Assembly (NCBI RefSeq): GCF_020463795.1
Contig: NZ_CP080025.1
Span: 3,283,501-3,347,500, forward strand
Length of the DNA: 64,000 nt
Source: Echinicola marina
GTDB taxonomy: Bacteria > Bacteroidota > Bacteroidia > Cytophagales > Cyclobacteriaceae
Direction: 5' to 3'
Below the pieces are notes generated by a model. It made no database searches. It saw only the letters and a program-made list of their open reading frames with translations, and was not told where the DNA came from. Shown piece by piece: positions 43,994 through 52,056 of this stretch. Made by a program: the position numbers and the translations under genes. Position 1 is the first letter of the stretch. The number at the start of each line of letters is the position of its first letter.

Positions 43994-44614
43994 ATGACAA
44001 AAAAAATGGAAACGTTATTCTTAATCTTAGGACTAATATGGTCCCAAGTTGCATTTGGACAAATTGTTTATAGTCCTGTATTTATTGATCCATGTACGGA
44101 AGAACCTGCGAAAAGCAGGGTGTTTTGGATGATAGTAGATGCTACTAAATATAATGGGGGAAATTATGTAGGAAGGCCTGGGCCTACTATTACACTTCCC
44201 AAAACAGGCAATTATATTCTAGACTGCCGAGCTGTTTCAGAAGCACCAATTAATATATCTATCAGTACACAAGAAACAGTTCGAGATACCTTCAACCTGT
44301 CTCAACTGCAAAGTATAGTTTGGATAAAGCCCAGTAAATCGATTGGAAATACCCCCAATATACCACCTAAGTATTTTGTTTGTAGTCCCGACAACCTTGC
44401 CAATGGAAAAGTAATGGATTACTATCGTAATGGGAAGCTTAGAGAAGAAGGGACTTTCCAAAACGGAATATTGATTGATACCCTGAGAGTCTATTACAGA
44501 ACGGGAGAACTTTATAAGCTTGTCACTCCTAATGGAGATGGATACAAAGGAGTAAGGTATACTATTGATGGCAAGGTAATAGATATAGCACCATCACTTA
44601 AGAGAATTTTCTGA
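43994..44614 (+). CDS. Secreted MORN-repeat-like protein
   Basis: A 206-aa exported protein with signal peptide ending near residue 23 (VAFGQ). The C-terminal third holds repeated VMDYYRNGKLREEGTFQNG and LRVYYRTGELYKL units, the short beta-hairpin repeats of YwqK/MORN-like proteins. The N-terminal part has a beta-rich region without a recognised family. Such proteins are common in Bacteroidota, with unclear roles at the cell surface. Databases often label the repeat 'toxin-antitoxin system YwqK family antitoxin', but there is no toxin gene here, so that name should not be used. Confidence 0.7.
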   Translation: MTKKMETLFLILGLIWSQVAFGQIVYSPVFIDPCTEEPAKSRVFWMIVDATKYNGGNYVGRPGPTITLPKTGNYILDCRAVSEAPINISISTQETVRDTFNLSQLQSIVWIKPSKSIGNTPNIPPKYFVCSPDNLANGKVMDYYRNGKLREEGTFQNGILIDTLRVYYRTGELYKLVTPNGDGYKGVRYTIDGKVIDIAPSLKRIF

Positions 44615-44794
44615 AAATTCAACAATCAAGCCATATTTCTCCCGGTTATTGGGCTGGTCCATTTAGGCTTATAGGTCACGTTTGCTGTTGGGCTTGTTCA
44701 ATACCTCAATTTAATACCTAAAAACATCCCTTAAAAATACTATTCAAGTATAGGCCATAGAGGAGGTATAGTGGGCATATAGAGGAGACATCGT

Positions 44795-44825
44795 GGGAAC
44801 GTCTAGGGAACGTCTAGGGAACGTC
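44795..44825. repeat. 11-bp tandem repeat (2.8 copies)
   Basis: GGGAACGTCTA occurs at 44795-44805 and 44806-44816, with a partial third copy to 44825. A simple tandem repeat; no function inferred. Confidence 0.8.
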
Positions 44826-45086
44826 CAAATTTTATTTGGTTGTTACTGAATCCTTTAAATTTGCATATTTCCAAGAAATAATTTACCTGTAGGTAACGTA
44901 TCCCCAAGGAATACCCAAGGTATCTACTAGGAAAAGGCTAGAGAGCTATGTGGGCTGTTTGATAATATAATTCTGCCAAATTCAGTCAAATAATGTTTTT
45001 CTTTTGATGAGCAGTCAGGGATGACTTGGGATTTGGTAATGGGTGATTTGATATTTTAGTCGGACGGGATCGATCAAGTTCCCGCT

Positions 45087-45265
45087 GTTCCAAGTCTTTA
45101 GCGTAGCGGTGACTTGGAACGATTAATACTGGGAGTCTCCTGACTCCCAATTTTGATCTATCAACCAATAGGATGGCTTTGTTTTGGGACATTGTTCGAC
45201 CCCTTTGGGGTCGTGGGGATTTTTTGTAATATGACGTTTACGTATGTTTTACCCCTTTGGGGTAA
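45087..45265. repeat. Cluster of four perfect hairpins
   Basis: GTTCCAAGTC/GACTTGGAAC (45087-45120), TGGGAGTC/GACTCCCA (45130-45149), CGACCCC/GGGGTCG (45197-45213) and TTACCCC/GGGGTAA (45249-45265). The last two share CCCC-TTT-GGGG but differ by compensating base pairs. REP-like intergenic elements are likely. Confidence 0.6.
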
Positions 45266-45372
45266 GTGGCAAATCGATTTTAGGTCAATATACCGTTAGT
45301 CAACTAGTAATTCTTTAGACTGGCATTTGTTAACATCGCAAAAATTATTCCTCCGGTCAATATTTTAGGTTC

Positions 45373-45474
45373 TCCTGTATATAGAACTACCATTCCTGTT
45401 TCCTTTAAGGAGCTTCCTGTAGCTTTGGGAGGCCTTCCTGTTTGATCGGGGCACCCATAACCCTTACAGGAAGG
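45373..45474 (+). promoter_or_regulatory. Four TCCTGT motifs at exact 21-bp spacing
   Basis: TCCTGT begins at 45373, 45394, 45415 and 45436, each 21 bp apart; three copies are TTCCTGT. The sequence between them differs, so this is not a simple tandem duplication. An inverted copy (ACAGGAAGG, 45466-45474) pairs with CCTTCCTGT (45433-45441). Spacing of two helical turns fits a protein binding one DNA face, as LytTR-type regulators do. Position is 143-244 bp before the kinase-like gene. Confidence 0.45.
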
Positions 45475-45616
45475 TGCAGATGGGTATAGGGCTTCTTATA
45501 CGTATATGTAGGGCTAATGACCGGCCCTATTTTATATTCCCCTTAATCCACCTTTATCCCCATAAATCTCCTTAAATTAGACCAAGAGGGCAATATAAGC
45601 TAAACTTAAGTTGAAA

Positions 45617-47119
45617 ATGGACACTAGGAAATTAGTAAAAGAACTTTCGGAAATTCTTGCTGAGATCATTGACAGCGAAACTTTTATCAATGATTATATC
45701 AAAAATGTCCATCCCTATTATCAGCTCAGTGCCAAAAACCTCATGCGTTACCTGGTCCTGCGCAATAAGGATCTGAGGAAATACCATGGTCCCTTGTCTG
45801 ACCTTGGGGTTTCTTCCCTGAGATCTGGGGAAGGTTATGTGTACAGTAACCTCTTCAATGTGGTCAGGAACCTGCACCTGATCCTAAATACCCCATTCTC
45901 CTTAAAATATGATTTGGAAAGCATCGGTTATACCAAGAGTTTTGAGCTTATCCGCCTGCATGCCAACAGCCTATTCCACGAAGCCAAGAAGGAGCATTTC
46001 ACTAAAATCATGGTCACCCTGCCTGATGAAGCCGCCGAGGATAAAGGCTTGATCAAGGACATGATATTGAGCGGTATGGAGATCGCCAGGATCAACCTGA
46101 GCCATGGAGATAGGGGAATCTGGAAGAAGATGATCGCCAATATCCGGGCAGCAGAAAAGGAAACCGCTCGCAAAATCAATATCTATATGGACCTGTCTGG
46201 TCCTAAGCTTCGCACGGCTAAAATTGAATATGTTTCCAAGAAGGGTAAAGTCAAAAAGAGTATGCCTGTAGAGCTGGGAGAGCAAATTATACTGGCCAAA
46301 AAAGAAGCTTCTCATAAAAAGCAGGACAAGGAAGGAAAGGTGATCCGCGTCCAACTCCATCAGGTGGTGGATGATGCCAAAATAGGGGACACCATTTTAT
46401 TTGACGATGGGATGGTCAAGGGAATCGTCATTGATAAAAAGGAAGATCAACTTAAGCTGGAATTGACCGAATGTCATCAATCCAAAATAGGCTCCCACAA
46501 AGGAATCAACCTGCCCCAAACCCAGCTGAACCTTCCTGCCCTGACCAAAAAGGACCAAGCTGACCTTTCTTTTGTTTGCCAATATGCAGACATACTGGGG
46601 TATTCCTTTGTGCGGACGGCAGCGGATGTTCAGGTACTGTATCAGGCGTTGGAAGAGCAGCAGGCGGAGCATTTGGGCATAGTCTTTAAAATAGAAAACC
46701 AGGAGGCTTTCGAACATCTGCCGGAAATTTTGATCAAGGGCATGGAGCGGGATAAAATCGGGGTGATGATCGCCCGTGGGGATTTGGCGGTAGAGATAGG
46801 CTTTGAAAGGATTTCCGAGGTGCAAAATGAAATACTGTGGCTATGTGAGGCGGCGCATATCCCGGTGATCTGGGCCACCCAGGTACTGGAAAACCTGGCC
46901 AAGACCGGTATTCCCACCCGGGCAGAGATCAGCGATGTGACCCTGTCCGTGCAGGCGGAATGTGTCATGCTGAACAAGGGACCCAATATTCTCCATGCCA
47001 TCCGGGTATTAAAAGATATCCTGTTCAGGATGGAAGACCATAGCCATAAGAAAAAGAATGCCATGCGGGCGTTGAATGTAGCGAGCCAGTTTATCAAAAA
47101 GCAGCGGCCTGGGGGATAG
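45617..47119 (+). CDS. Divergent pyruvate-kinase-like protein with N-terminal extension
   Basis: A 500-aa protein from the ATG at 45617. The first ~127 residues are a helical extension absent from normal pyruvate kinase. The barrel starts with HFTKIMVTLPDEA and keeps ARINLSHGD, a changed DLSGPKLRTAKI (normally D-x-KGPEIRT), IVFKIENQEAFEHL (Lys and Glu of the active site), and MIARGDLAVEIG. WATQVLENLAKTGIPTRAEISDV matches the family, but the following usual MLSGETA is MLNKGPN. The C-terminal allosteric domain is missing. It may phosphorylate or bind a different substrate, or be regulatory. A true glycolytic role is uncertain. A set of spaced motifs lies upstream. Confidence 0.8.
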   Translation: MDTRKLVKELSEILAEIIDSETFINDYIKNVHPYYQLSAKNLMRYLVLRNKDLRKYHGPLSDLGVSSLRSGEGYVYSNLFNVVRNLHLILNTPFSLKYDLESIGYTKSFELIRLHANSLFHEAKKEHFTKIMVTLPDEAAEDKGLIKDMILSGMEIARINLSHGDRGIWKKMIANIRAAEKETARKINIYMDLSGPKLRTAKIEYVSKKGKVKKSMPVELGEQIILAKKEASHKKQDKEGKVIRVQLHQVVDDAKIGDTILFDDGMVKGIVIDKKEDQLKLELTECHQSKIGSHKGINLPQTQLNLPALTKKDQADLSFVCQYADILGYSFVRTAADVQVLYQALEEQQAEHLGIVFKIENQEAFEHLPEILIKGMERDKIGVMIARGDLAVEIGFERISEVQNEILWLCEAAHIPVIWATQVLENLAKTGIPTRAEISDVTLSVQAECVMLNKGPNILHAIRVLKDILFRMEDHSHKKKNAMRALNVASQFIKKQRPGG

Positions 47120-47364
47120 GCGGAAACATTTTGTTTTTTAACCACAGAGGGCACTGAGGATGGAGCTGTCTCACAATTGTCATGCTGACGTAAGGAAGCA
47201 TCTCTTCCAGTAATGATGTAGAAAGAGATTCTTTCATGAGAGATTCTCTGCTTTCGGCAGACAAGTTCGCTTCGCTCAGAAAGACAGATTTTTTAATTTA
47301 TAAGGCTGTATCTAAAATGTCTATCGGTGGTTAAGGTGAATTTTTGTATATGGAGAGCAGGGGA
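47120..47364. other. 245-bp gap with a REP-like sequence
   Basis: It contains TGTCATGCTGACG and AGAGATTCT-type segments (47176-47250) that resemble dispersed Bacteroidota intergenic repeats. No gene seen. Confidence 0.35.
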
Positions 47365-48252
47365 TTACTTTAACCTGCTCAAAATCTTATTGAACTTGCT
47401 GCTTTCTTTGATCTCATCAAACATGGGTTCGTTGATCAATTCTGATTTGGTGAGGTCAGAAAGTTCCACGGACATTTCCAGGTCCTTCAGCGCCTCACTC
47501 TTATTGCCCAGTTTGGCATTGGAGCAGGCCCGCTGCCAGTAGGCCAGGTAATATTCAGGATCGATTTCAATGGCCTGATTGGAAAGGGAATTGGCCCACC
47601 TGATTTCTCCAATGTCCAGGAGTCCATCAGCCTTATAGGTCAGGGCTTCCACATTATTGGGCACCAGTTCCAATATTTGATCATAAAGGTGTATTTTTTC
47701 CTCTATTTTGTCTTCAATGGAGACCCTTCTCCAGATGCTTTGAATTTGGTTGGTGACGGCCAGTTTTTCCTGGGTTTTCATCAGTTCATTGGTCCGCTTT
47801 TTCAGATCGATTTCCAGTTCCGTAAGGCGTTTTTCATAATCAGTGGTAGCTTTATTGATCTTGTCCTCGGTAATTTGTTCCACCCTTCTTTTGATATCGC
47901 TCAGGGAGCGCCAACCGATGACTACCAGGATAGAGGCTGCAATGGTGATGATATAGAAAATATTATTGGTGGTGTCCGTGGTATATCTCATGGCCCGGTC
48001 AGCACTGTTCAGTTCTGCGGCGGTGATTTTTTCTACCGTTTCCTTTTTTAGCTCCGCCTGGCTTTCCCTCAATGTTTTGAGCTCATCCAGGATATAGCGT
48101 TCTATAAATGGTTTAAAGAGTGGGTCTTCAAGTTGTTGGGTGCTGTCAGCTTTTTGTGCCAAGGCATTTAGCTGTAAAGCCAAAAAAAGGATGCAGGTCA
48201 AGGCAAATGTGCTTGTACCGATATGCTTTTTGATCAATAGTGAAATCCTCAT
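47365..48252 (-). CDS. Membrane-anchored TPR-repeat protein
   Basis: From the ATG at 48252 (MRISLLIKKHIG) the product is 295 aa; an ATG eight codons upstream is possible. A signal-like helix (~12-33) is followed by a periplasmic segment, a second membrane helix (NIFYIITIAASILVVIGW), a coiled coil (DKINKATTDYEKRLTELEIDLKKRTNEL) and three TPR-like units, including YLAYWQRACSNAKLGNKSEAL. TPR repeats mediate protein contacts, here on the cytosolic side. No partner is evident. It lies downstream of the GH78 gene on the same strand but a 36-bp palindrome and a MITE separate them. Confidence 0.75.
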   Translation of the reverse strand: MRISLLIKKHIGTSTFALTCILFLALQLNALAQKADSTQQLEDPLFKPFIERYILDELKTLRESQAELKKETVEKITAAELNSADRAMRYTTDTTNNIFYIITIAASILVVIGWRSLSDIKRRVEQITEDKINKATTDYEKRLTELEIDLKKRTNELMKTQEKLAVTNQIQSIWRRVSIEDKIEEKIHLYDQILELVPNNVEALTYKADGLLDIGEIRWANSLSNQAIEIDPEYYLAYWQRACSNAKLGNKSEALKDLEMSVELSDLTKSELINEPMFDEIKESSKFNKILSRLK

Positions 48253-48290
48253 TGCTTGAAATATACGTTTTGTCACGGCTTAATAAATAA

Positions 48291-48326
48291 GATAAGGCTG
48301 TCTGAGAATTCTCAGACAGCCTTATC
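48291..48326 (-). terminator. 36-bp perfect palindrome
   Basis: GATAAGGCTGTCTGAGAA (48291-48308) is followed at once by its exact complement. It lies between the GH78 gene and the TPR gene on the minus strand and probably terminates GH78 transcription, though it lacks a strong T-run. Confidence 0.6.
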
Positions 48327-48382
48327 CAGCGCGCGAATATAGTTCAAGAAAGTGAGCTTGCCAAAGCTTTGACCTTGACGCC

Positions 48383-48578
48383 TTTAACCCGCATTATGCA
48401 TTAGCCTATCTATTACGACCTGAAACTACTTTAAAATCAGTCGCTTCGCTGCTGTTTTCGATTCTACCTGGCGGTAGACAGGTTCACCATAGCGATGCTA
48501 TGATTCAATCTCCAAACAGCCTGATTTTCTTGTAGTTTCAGTTCTCATAACGATTCCTAATGCATAAAGCGGGTTTAA
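48383..48578 (+). mobile_element. MITE copy A (186 bp)
   Basis: The element 48388-48573 starts CCCGCATTATGCATTAG and ends CTAATGCATAAAGCGGG (terminal inverted repeats). It is flanked by TTTAA on both sides (48383-48387, 48574-48578). Internal arms CTGAAACTAC and GTAGTTTCAG pair, and smaller hairpins CTACCTGGCGGTAG and CATAGCGATGCTATG lie inside. The right target duplication contains the GH78 stop codon. Confidence 0.8.
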
Positions 48579-51358
48579 TTTTGTTTTTCGGCGATGATAA
48601 ATGTATAGTTCCCTGAACCGATCTCCAGTTTTACTTGCCCATTTTCTTGGGTGATGGTATGGATGGATTTTACCTTTTCAAGGGCGGCTCCTCCTTCTGT
48701 GATAGTCTCCAGGCTATCGGTAGGGAGATAGACCATGGCCGTGGTATTGGCAGGAATAGTCAAGTTCAGTGTGACTTGATGGTTCTCTTTTTTCCAGTGG
48801 CTAGCGACAGTTCCATAATAGGTCTGAAGCTGGGCGTTTACCTCATCCAGGTCTTGCTGAACTTTTTCCTTTACCTTATCAGAAAGGAGCTGATTGTTCC
48901 AGTGGGGCCTGATGATGATGGATTTATAGCCCGTTTCTCCCGGAGTTTCACTACTGTTGATACCTGCCAGGTTACGGTACATCCAATCCCCAATGGCACC
49001 GTAGGCATAATGGTTGAAGGAATTCATGCCAGGAGTCTGGAAGCTGCCATCAGGTTTCTGTCCATCCCATCGTTCCCAAATGGTGGTGGCACCTTGGGAA
49101 ATAGGATATAGCCAAGAAGGATAAGTTGGCTGCATCAAAAGGGTAAAAGCCAGGTCCTGCTGGCCAAACCTGCTTAGGACATGGCAGAGGTAGGGCGTAC
49201 CTAAAAATCCAGTGGTCAGGTGGTAATCATAACTTTTGATATTATTGGCCAATCTTTGTGCTGCCTGTGTCCTCAGGTCTTCAGGGAGCATGTCAAATTG
49301 AAGGGCCAGCACATAGGCGGTTTGGGAACTGGAGACCATCCGGCCATTGGGCGTGACAAATTCCTGGAGGAAGGCCGCTTTGATTTGCTCCAATAGCTGG
49401 GTATAGTTTTGTACGTCTTCTTGCTTGCCCAAGACCTTAGCGGTATTGATCAGCAATTGGGTGGAATGGGCAAAGAAGCATTGGGCAATCAGGTGTTTGT
49501 CGGTTAATGCCGACCTGCCATCATTGTCATCATCTGGTCTATAAAAAAGCCAGTCACCAAAATGAGCGCCAGTATTCCAAAGTTGATGATGGCTATTGTT
49601 TTGAATATAATCCACCCAGGCCTTCATGCTAGGGTACTGTTTTTCCAAAATAGACTGGTTGCCATAGAGCAGGTACATTTGCCATGGGATAATGGTCGAG
49701 ACATCTGCCCAACCGGCAGAGCCAGCATCATGTTCACCCAATACATTGGGGATGACATGGGGAACGGCCCCGTCTGCGCGCTGGTCGGCTGCCAGGTCTT
49801 GCATCCATTTGCTGAAGAAATTGTCCACCCGCATATTATAGGCGGCTGTTCTGAAGAAAACCTGGGCATCACCTGTCCAGCCCAGCCTTTCATCCCGCTG
49901 TGGGCAGTCGGTAGGCACATCCAGAAAGTTGCCTTTTTGGCCCCACTGGATATTGTGCTGTAATTTATTGAGGTTATCATTGGAGGTGGTGAAGGTTCCT
50001 GTCTTGGCCATGTCAGAATTAAGGACTACCGCTGTGAAGTTTTCTGGGTGGATTTCTCCTTCCATACCGATGATTTTTACAAAGCGGAATCCCTGCCAAG
50101 TAAAGTGGGGTTCAAAATGCTCTTGGCCTTCCCCACTTAGGATATAGGTGTTTTCCTGATCGGCTGCCCGGAGGTTGGTGGTATAAAAATTACCTTCCTT
50201 GTCCAGCACTTCTGCATGTTGCAAGGTGATTTTGCTGCCTTTTTCTCCAGTAATGTCAAGAGCTACGAAGCCTACGAGGTTTTGCCCAAAATCCAATACT
50301 TTTTCCCCTTTTGGAGTGGTAATGAGCTTTACAGCTGGAAGGGTTTCCTGTTTTCTGATAGGCTCGTTATAGGTGGCGATGAGGTTGGTGTAGCCAAAGT
50401 CCGCCGTTTTTGCATTGGGCCAGCTTTGGTCATCAAAATCCGCGGTGGACCAGCCTTTTTGTGCTTTCCTTGCGTCAATGGTTTCACCATCATAAATACT
50501 GCTGCTTTGGATGGCCCCAGTGCCGGATTTCCAGCTGCTGTCCGTACCGAAAGTTTGGCTGCTGCCATCGCTATATTTTACCTCAATTTGCATCAAAAGG
50601 GCAATGCCATTTCCATACTTGTTGACACCCCAGCCTATCTCGCCCCTGTACCAGCCTGAACCTAATATGGCGCCGATGGTGTTTTTACCCGTTTTAAGTT
50701 GATCTGTGATATCATAGGCCTGGTACTGTAAGCGTTTATTATAGCTGGTCCAGCCTGGGGTAAAGTAGGCATCCCCGATTCTTTGGCCATTGAGCTGGGC
50801 TTCGTACAAACCATGTGCGGTAATAAAGGCGGTGGCAGAAGTTACTTGTTTTTCAATCTGGATTTCCTTTCTGAAGATGGGGCTTGGTTTTAAGCCATCA
50901 GGCTCCTCATAGCCGGGAATGATCCATTCTGCTTTCCAGTCGGATTCTTTTAATAGGCCCATTTGCCAAGCGGCTATCCCGGACCAGGGCGAATTGCCCT
51001 TGTTAGTACCCACTTTTACCCGATAATAATAGCTTTGGTTAGAAGAGAGCTCAGGCCCCTGATATGGGACTTTTATGGATTGGTCGGTATTGACTTTTCC
51101 ACTTTCCCAGATGATATTGGAGCTGAAGTGCTTTTCTGAGCTGCTGACTTGCAGTTCATAACTGGTCTGGCGTAGGTCCCTGTTTTCACTGGAAATTATC
51201 CAGGTAAATAGGGGTTGGGCATTGTCTATTCCTATAGGCTGCTCCCTGTTTTCAATAAGAAGTTTTTCGATTTTTATCTTTTGGGAAAAGCCCTGTAAAG
51301 AAATTGAAAAGGCGAAGAAAAGACTGCAAAAGAGGAGTCTGAAAAAAGCGGTGTTCAT
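48575..51358 (-). CDS. GH78 alpha-L-rhamnosidase
   Basis: A 927-aa secreted enzyme. The ATG at 51358 starts the signal peptide (MNTAFFRLLFCSLFFAFSIS); the frame stays open into repeat DNA upstream, which is not coding. Domains are an Ig-like N-terminus, beta domains (~150-440, including TAHGLYEAQLNGQRIGDAYFTPGWTSY) and an (alpha/alpha)6 catalytic barrel with DCPQRDERLGWTGDAQ (D489, E490 region, the conserved acidic cluster). A C-terminal beta domain ends in NYTFIIAEKQN. It releases terminal alpha-L-rhamnose. It lies away from the main locus but could act on the same rhamnose-containing sulfated glycan. MITE copies flank it on both sides. Confidence 0.93.
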   Translation of the reverse strand: MNTAFFRLLFCSLFFAFSISLQGFSQKIKIEKLLIENREQPIGIDNAQPLFTWIISSENRDLRQTSYELQVSSSEKHFSSNIIWESGKVNTDQSIKVPYQGPELSSNQSYYYRVKVGTNKGNSPWSGIAAWQMGLLKESDWKAEWIIPGYEEPDGLKPSPIFRKEIQIEKQVTSATAFITAHGLYEAQLNGQRIGDAYFTPGWTSYNKRLQYQAYDITDQLKTGKNTIGAILGSGWYRGEIGWGVNKYGNGIALLMQIEVKYSDGSSQTFGTDSSWKSGTGAIQSSSIYDGETIDARKAQKGWSTADFDDQSWPNAKTADFGYTNLIATYNEPIRKQETLPAVKLITTPKGEKVLDFGQNLVGFVALDITGEKGSKITLQHAEVLDKEGNFYTTNLRAADQENTYILSGEGQEHFEPHFTWQGFRFVKIIGMEGEIHPENFTAVVLNSDMAKTGTFTTSNDNLNKLQHNIQWGQKGNFLDVPTDCPQRDERLGWTGDAQVFFRTAAYNMRVDNFFSKWMQDLAADQRADGAVPHVIPNVLGEHDAGSAGWADVSTIIPWQMYLLYGNQSILEKQYPSMKAWVDYIQNNSHHQLWNTGAHFGDWLFYRPDDDNDGRSALTDKHLIAQCFFAHSTQLLINTAKVLGKQEDVQNYTQLLEQIKAAFLQEFVTPNGRMVSSSQTAYVLALQFDMLPEDLRTQAAQRLANNIKSYDYHLTTGFLGTPYLCHVLSRFGQQDLAFTLLMQPTYPSWLYPISQGATTIWERWDGQKPDGSFQTPGMNSFNHYAYGAIGDWMYRNLAGINSSETPGETGYKSIIIRPHWNNQLLSDKVKEKVQQDLDEVNAQLQTYYGTVASHWKKENHQVTLNLTIPANTTAMVYLPTDSLETITEGGAALEKVKSIHTITQENGQVKLEIGSGNYTFIIAEKQN

Positions 51359-51384
51359 ATAGTTTTGGTTATTTAGGTTAGGTA

Positions 51385-51770
51385 TTAAACCCGCATTATG
51401 CATTAGCCTATCTACGCCGCGGCGCACAAGTATTGCGACCTGAAACTACTTTAAACCCGAAATATGCATTAGCTTATCTATTACGGACTGAAAATGCTTT
51501 AAAATCAGTCGCTTTGCTGCTGTTTTCGACTCTACCTGGCGGTAGACAGGTTCACCATAGCTGTGCTATGCCTCAGTCTCCAAACAGCCTGATTTTCTTG
51601 CATTTTCAGCCCTCACTACGATTGCTAATGCATAATCCGGGTTAAAATCAGTCGCTTCGCTGCTGTTTTCGATTCAATCTCCAAACAGCCTGATTTTCTT
51701 GTAGTTTCAGTTCTTCCCGACAGTGGACGGGACGGGCTATAACGATTCCTAATGCATAAAACGGATTAAA
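51385..51770 (+). mobile_element. MITE copy B-outer, interrupted by copy B-inner
   Basis: Element 51390-51765, flanked by TTAAA (51385-51389 and 51766-51770). It starts CCCGCATTATGCATTAG and ends ATGCATAAAACGGA (last base changed from G). Removing the inner copy plus one TTAAA restores TGAAACTACTTTAAAATCAG, identical to copy A. It lacks copy A's central hairpin and has an extra CCCGACAGTGGACGGG segment. Confidence 0.75.
51451..51646 (+). mobile_element. MITE copy B-inner (186 bp)
   Basis: Element 51456-51641 starts CCCGAAATATGCATTAGC and ends GCTAATGCATAATCCGGG, flanked by TTAAA (51451-51455, 51642-51646). Inner arms are CTGAAAATGC and GCATTTTCAG. It is the same length as copy A and inserted in copy B-outer in the same orientation. 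Confidence 0.8.
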
Positions 51771-52056
51771 AACAAAGTACCTCTATAGGTGTCACGGAAT
51801 ATTCCATGTGTTACCGTAAGGTTTTTTTAATTCTACCATGAAAATATTGTTTATAGTTAGGACTACTATCCTGTACTAGGGGGCTTTTGGGTATGCTGGA
51901 AAGCGCTAGACATGGGAGTGGAATGGTCCTGTTACTTTTCTGAAATTTGTCTTCCCATCATAAAAACCGGATGATGGGAGCTTATAGGGGGTAAATATAA
52001 GTAAAGGTTTGTTAATGACAAATTATATATGATCAATAGGCTGATGTGGGATGTAT

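Larger units (their letters stand above)
44615..45616. other. 1.0-kb gap rich in hairpins and repeats
   Basis: No convincing gene. It holds an 11-bp tandem repeat (44795-44825), four perfect hairpins (45087-45265) and four motifs at 21-bp intervals (45373-45441). The last group is next to the pyruvate-kinase-like gene and may regulate it. Confidence 0.55.
51359..52056. other. 698-bp repeat region between GH78 and patatin genes
   Basis: Dominated by nested MITE copies (51390-51765). The last ~290 bp (51771-52056) carry no gene or clear repeat. Confidence 0.5.

Noticed and set aside
43994-44614. Antitoxin function for the MORN-like protein
   Set aside because: The database label YwqK antitoxin has no support here; there is a signal peptide and no toxin gene next to it.
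45373-45441. CRISPR-like array
   Set aside because: Only six to seven bases are repeated, far too short for CRISPR repeats, and no cas genes are present.
46397-47154. Two overlapping antisense frames in the pyruvate-kinase-like gene
   Set aside because: The plus-strand frame has clear kinase motifs across the same region.
51359-51427. Upstream in-frame extension of the GH78 gene
   Set aside because: It lies in MITE DNA and precedes a clear signal peptide starting at 51358.
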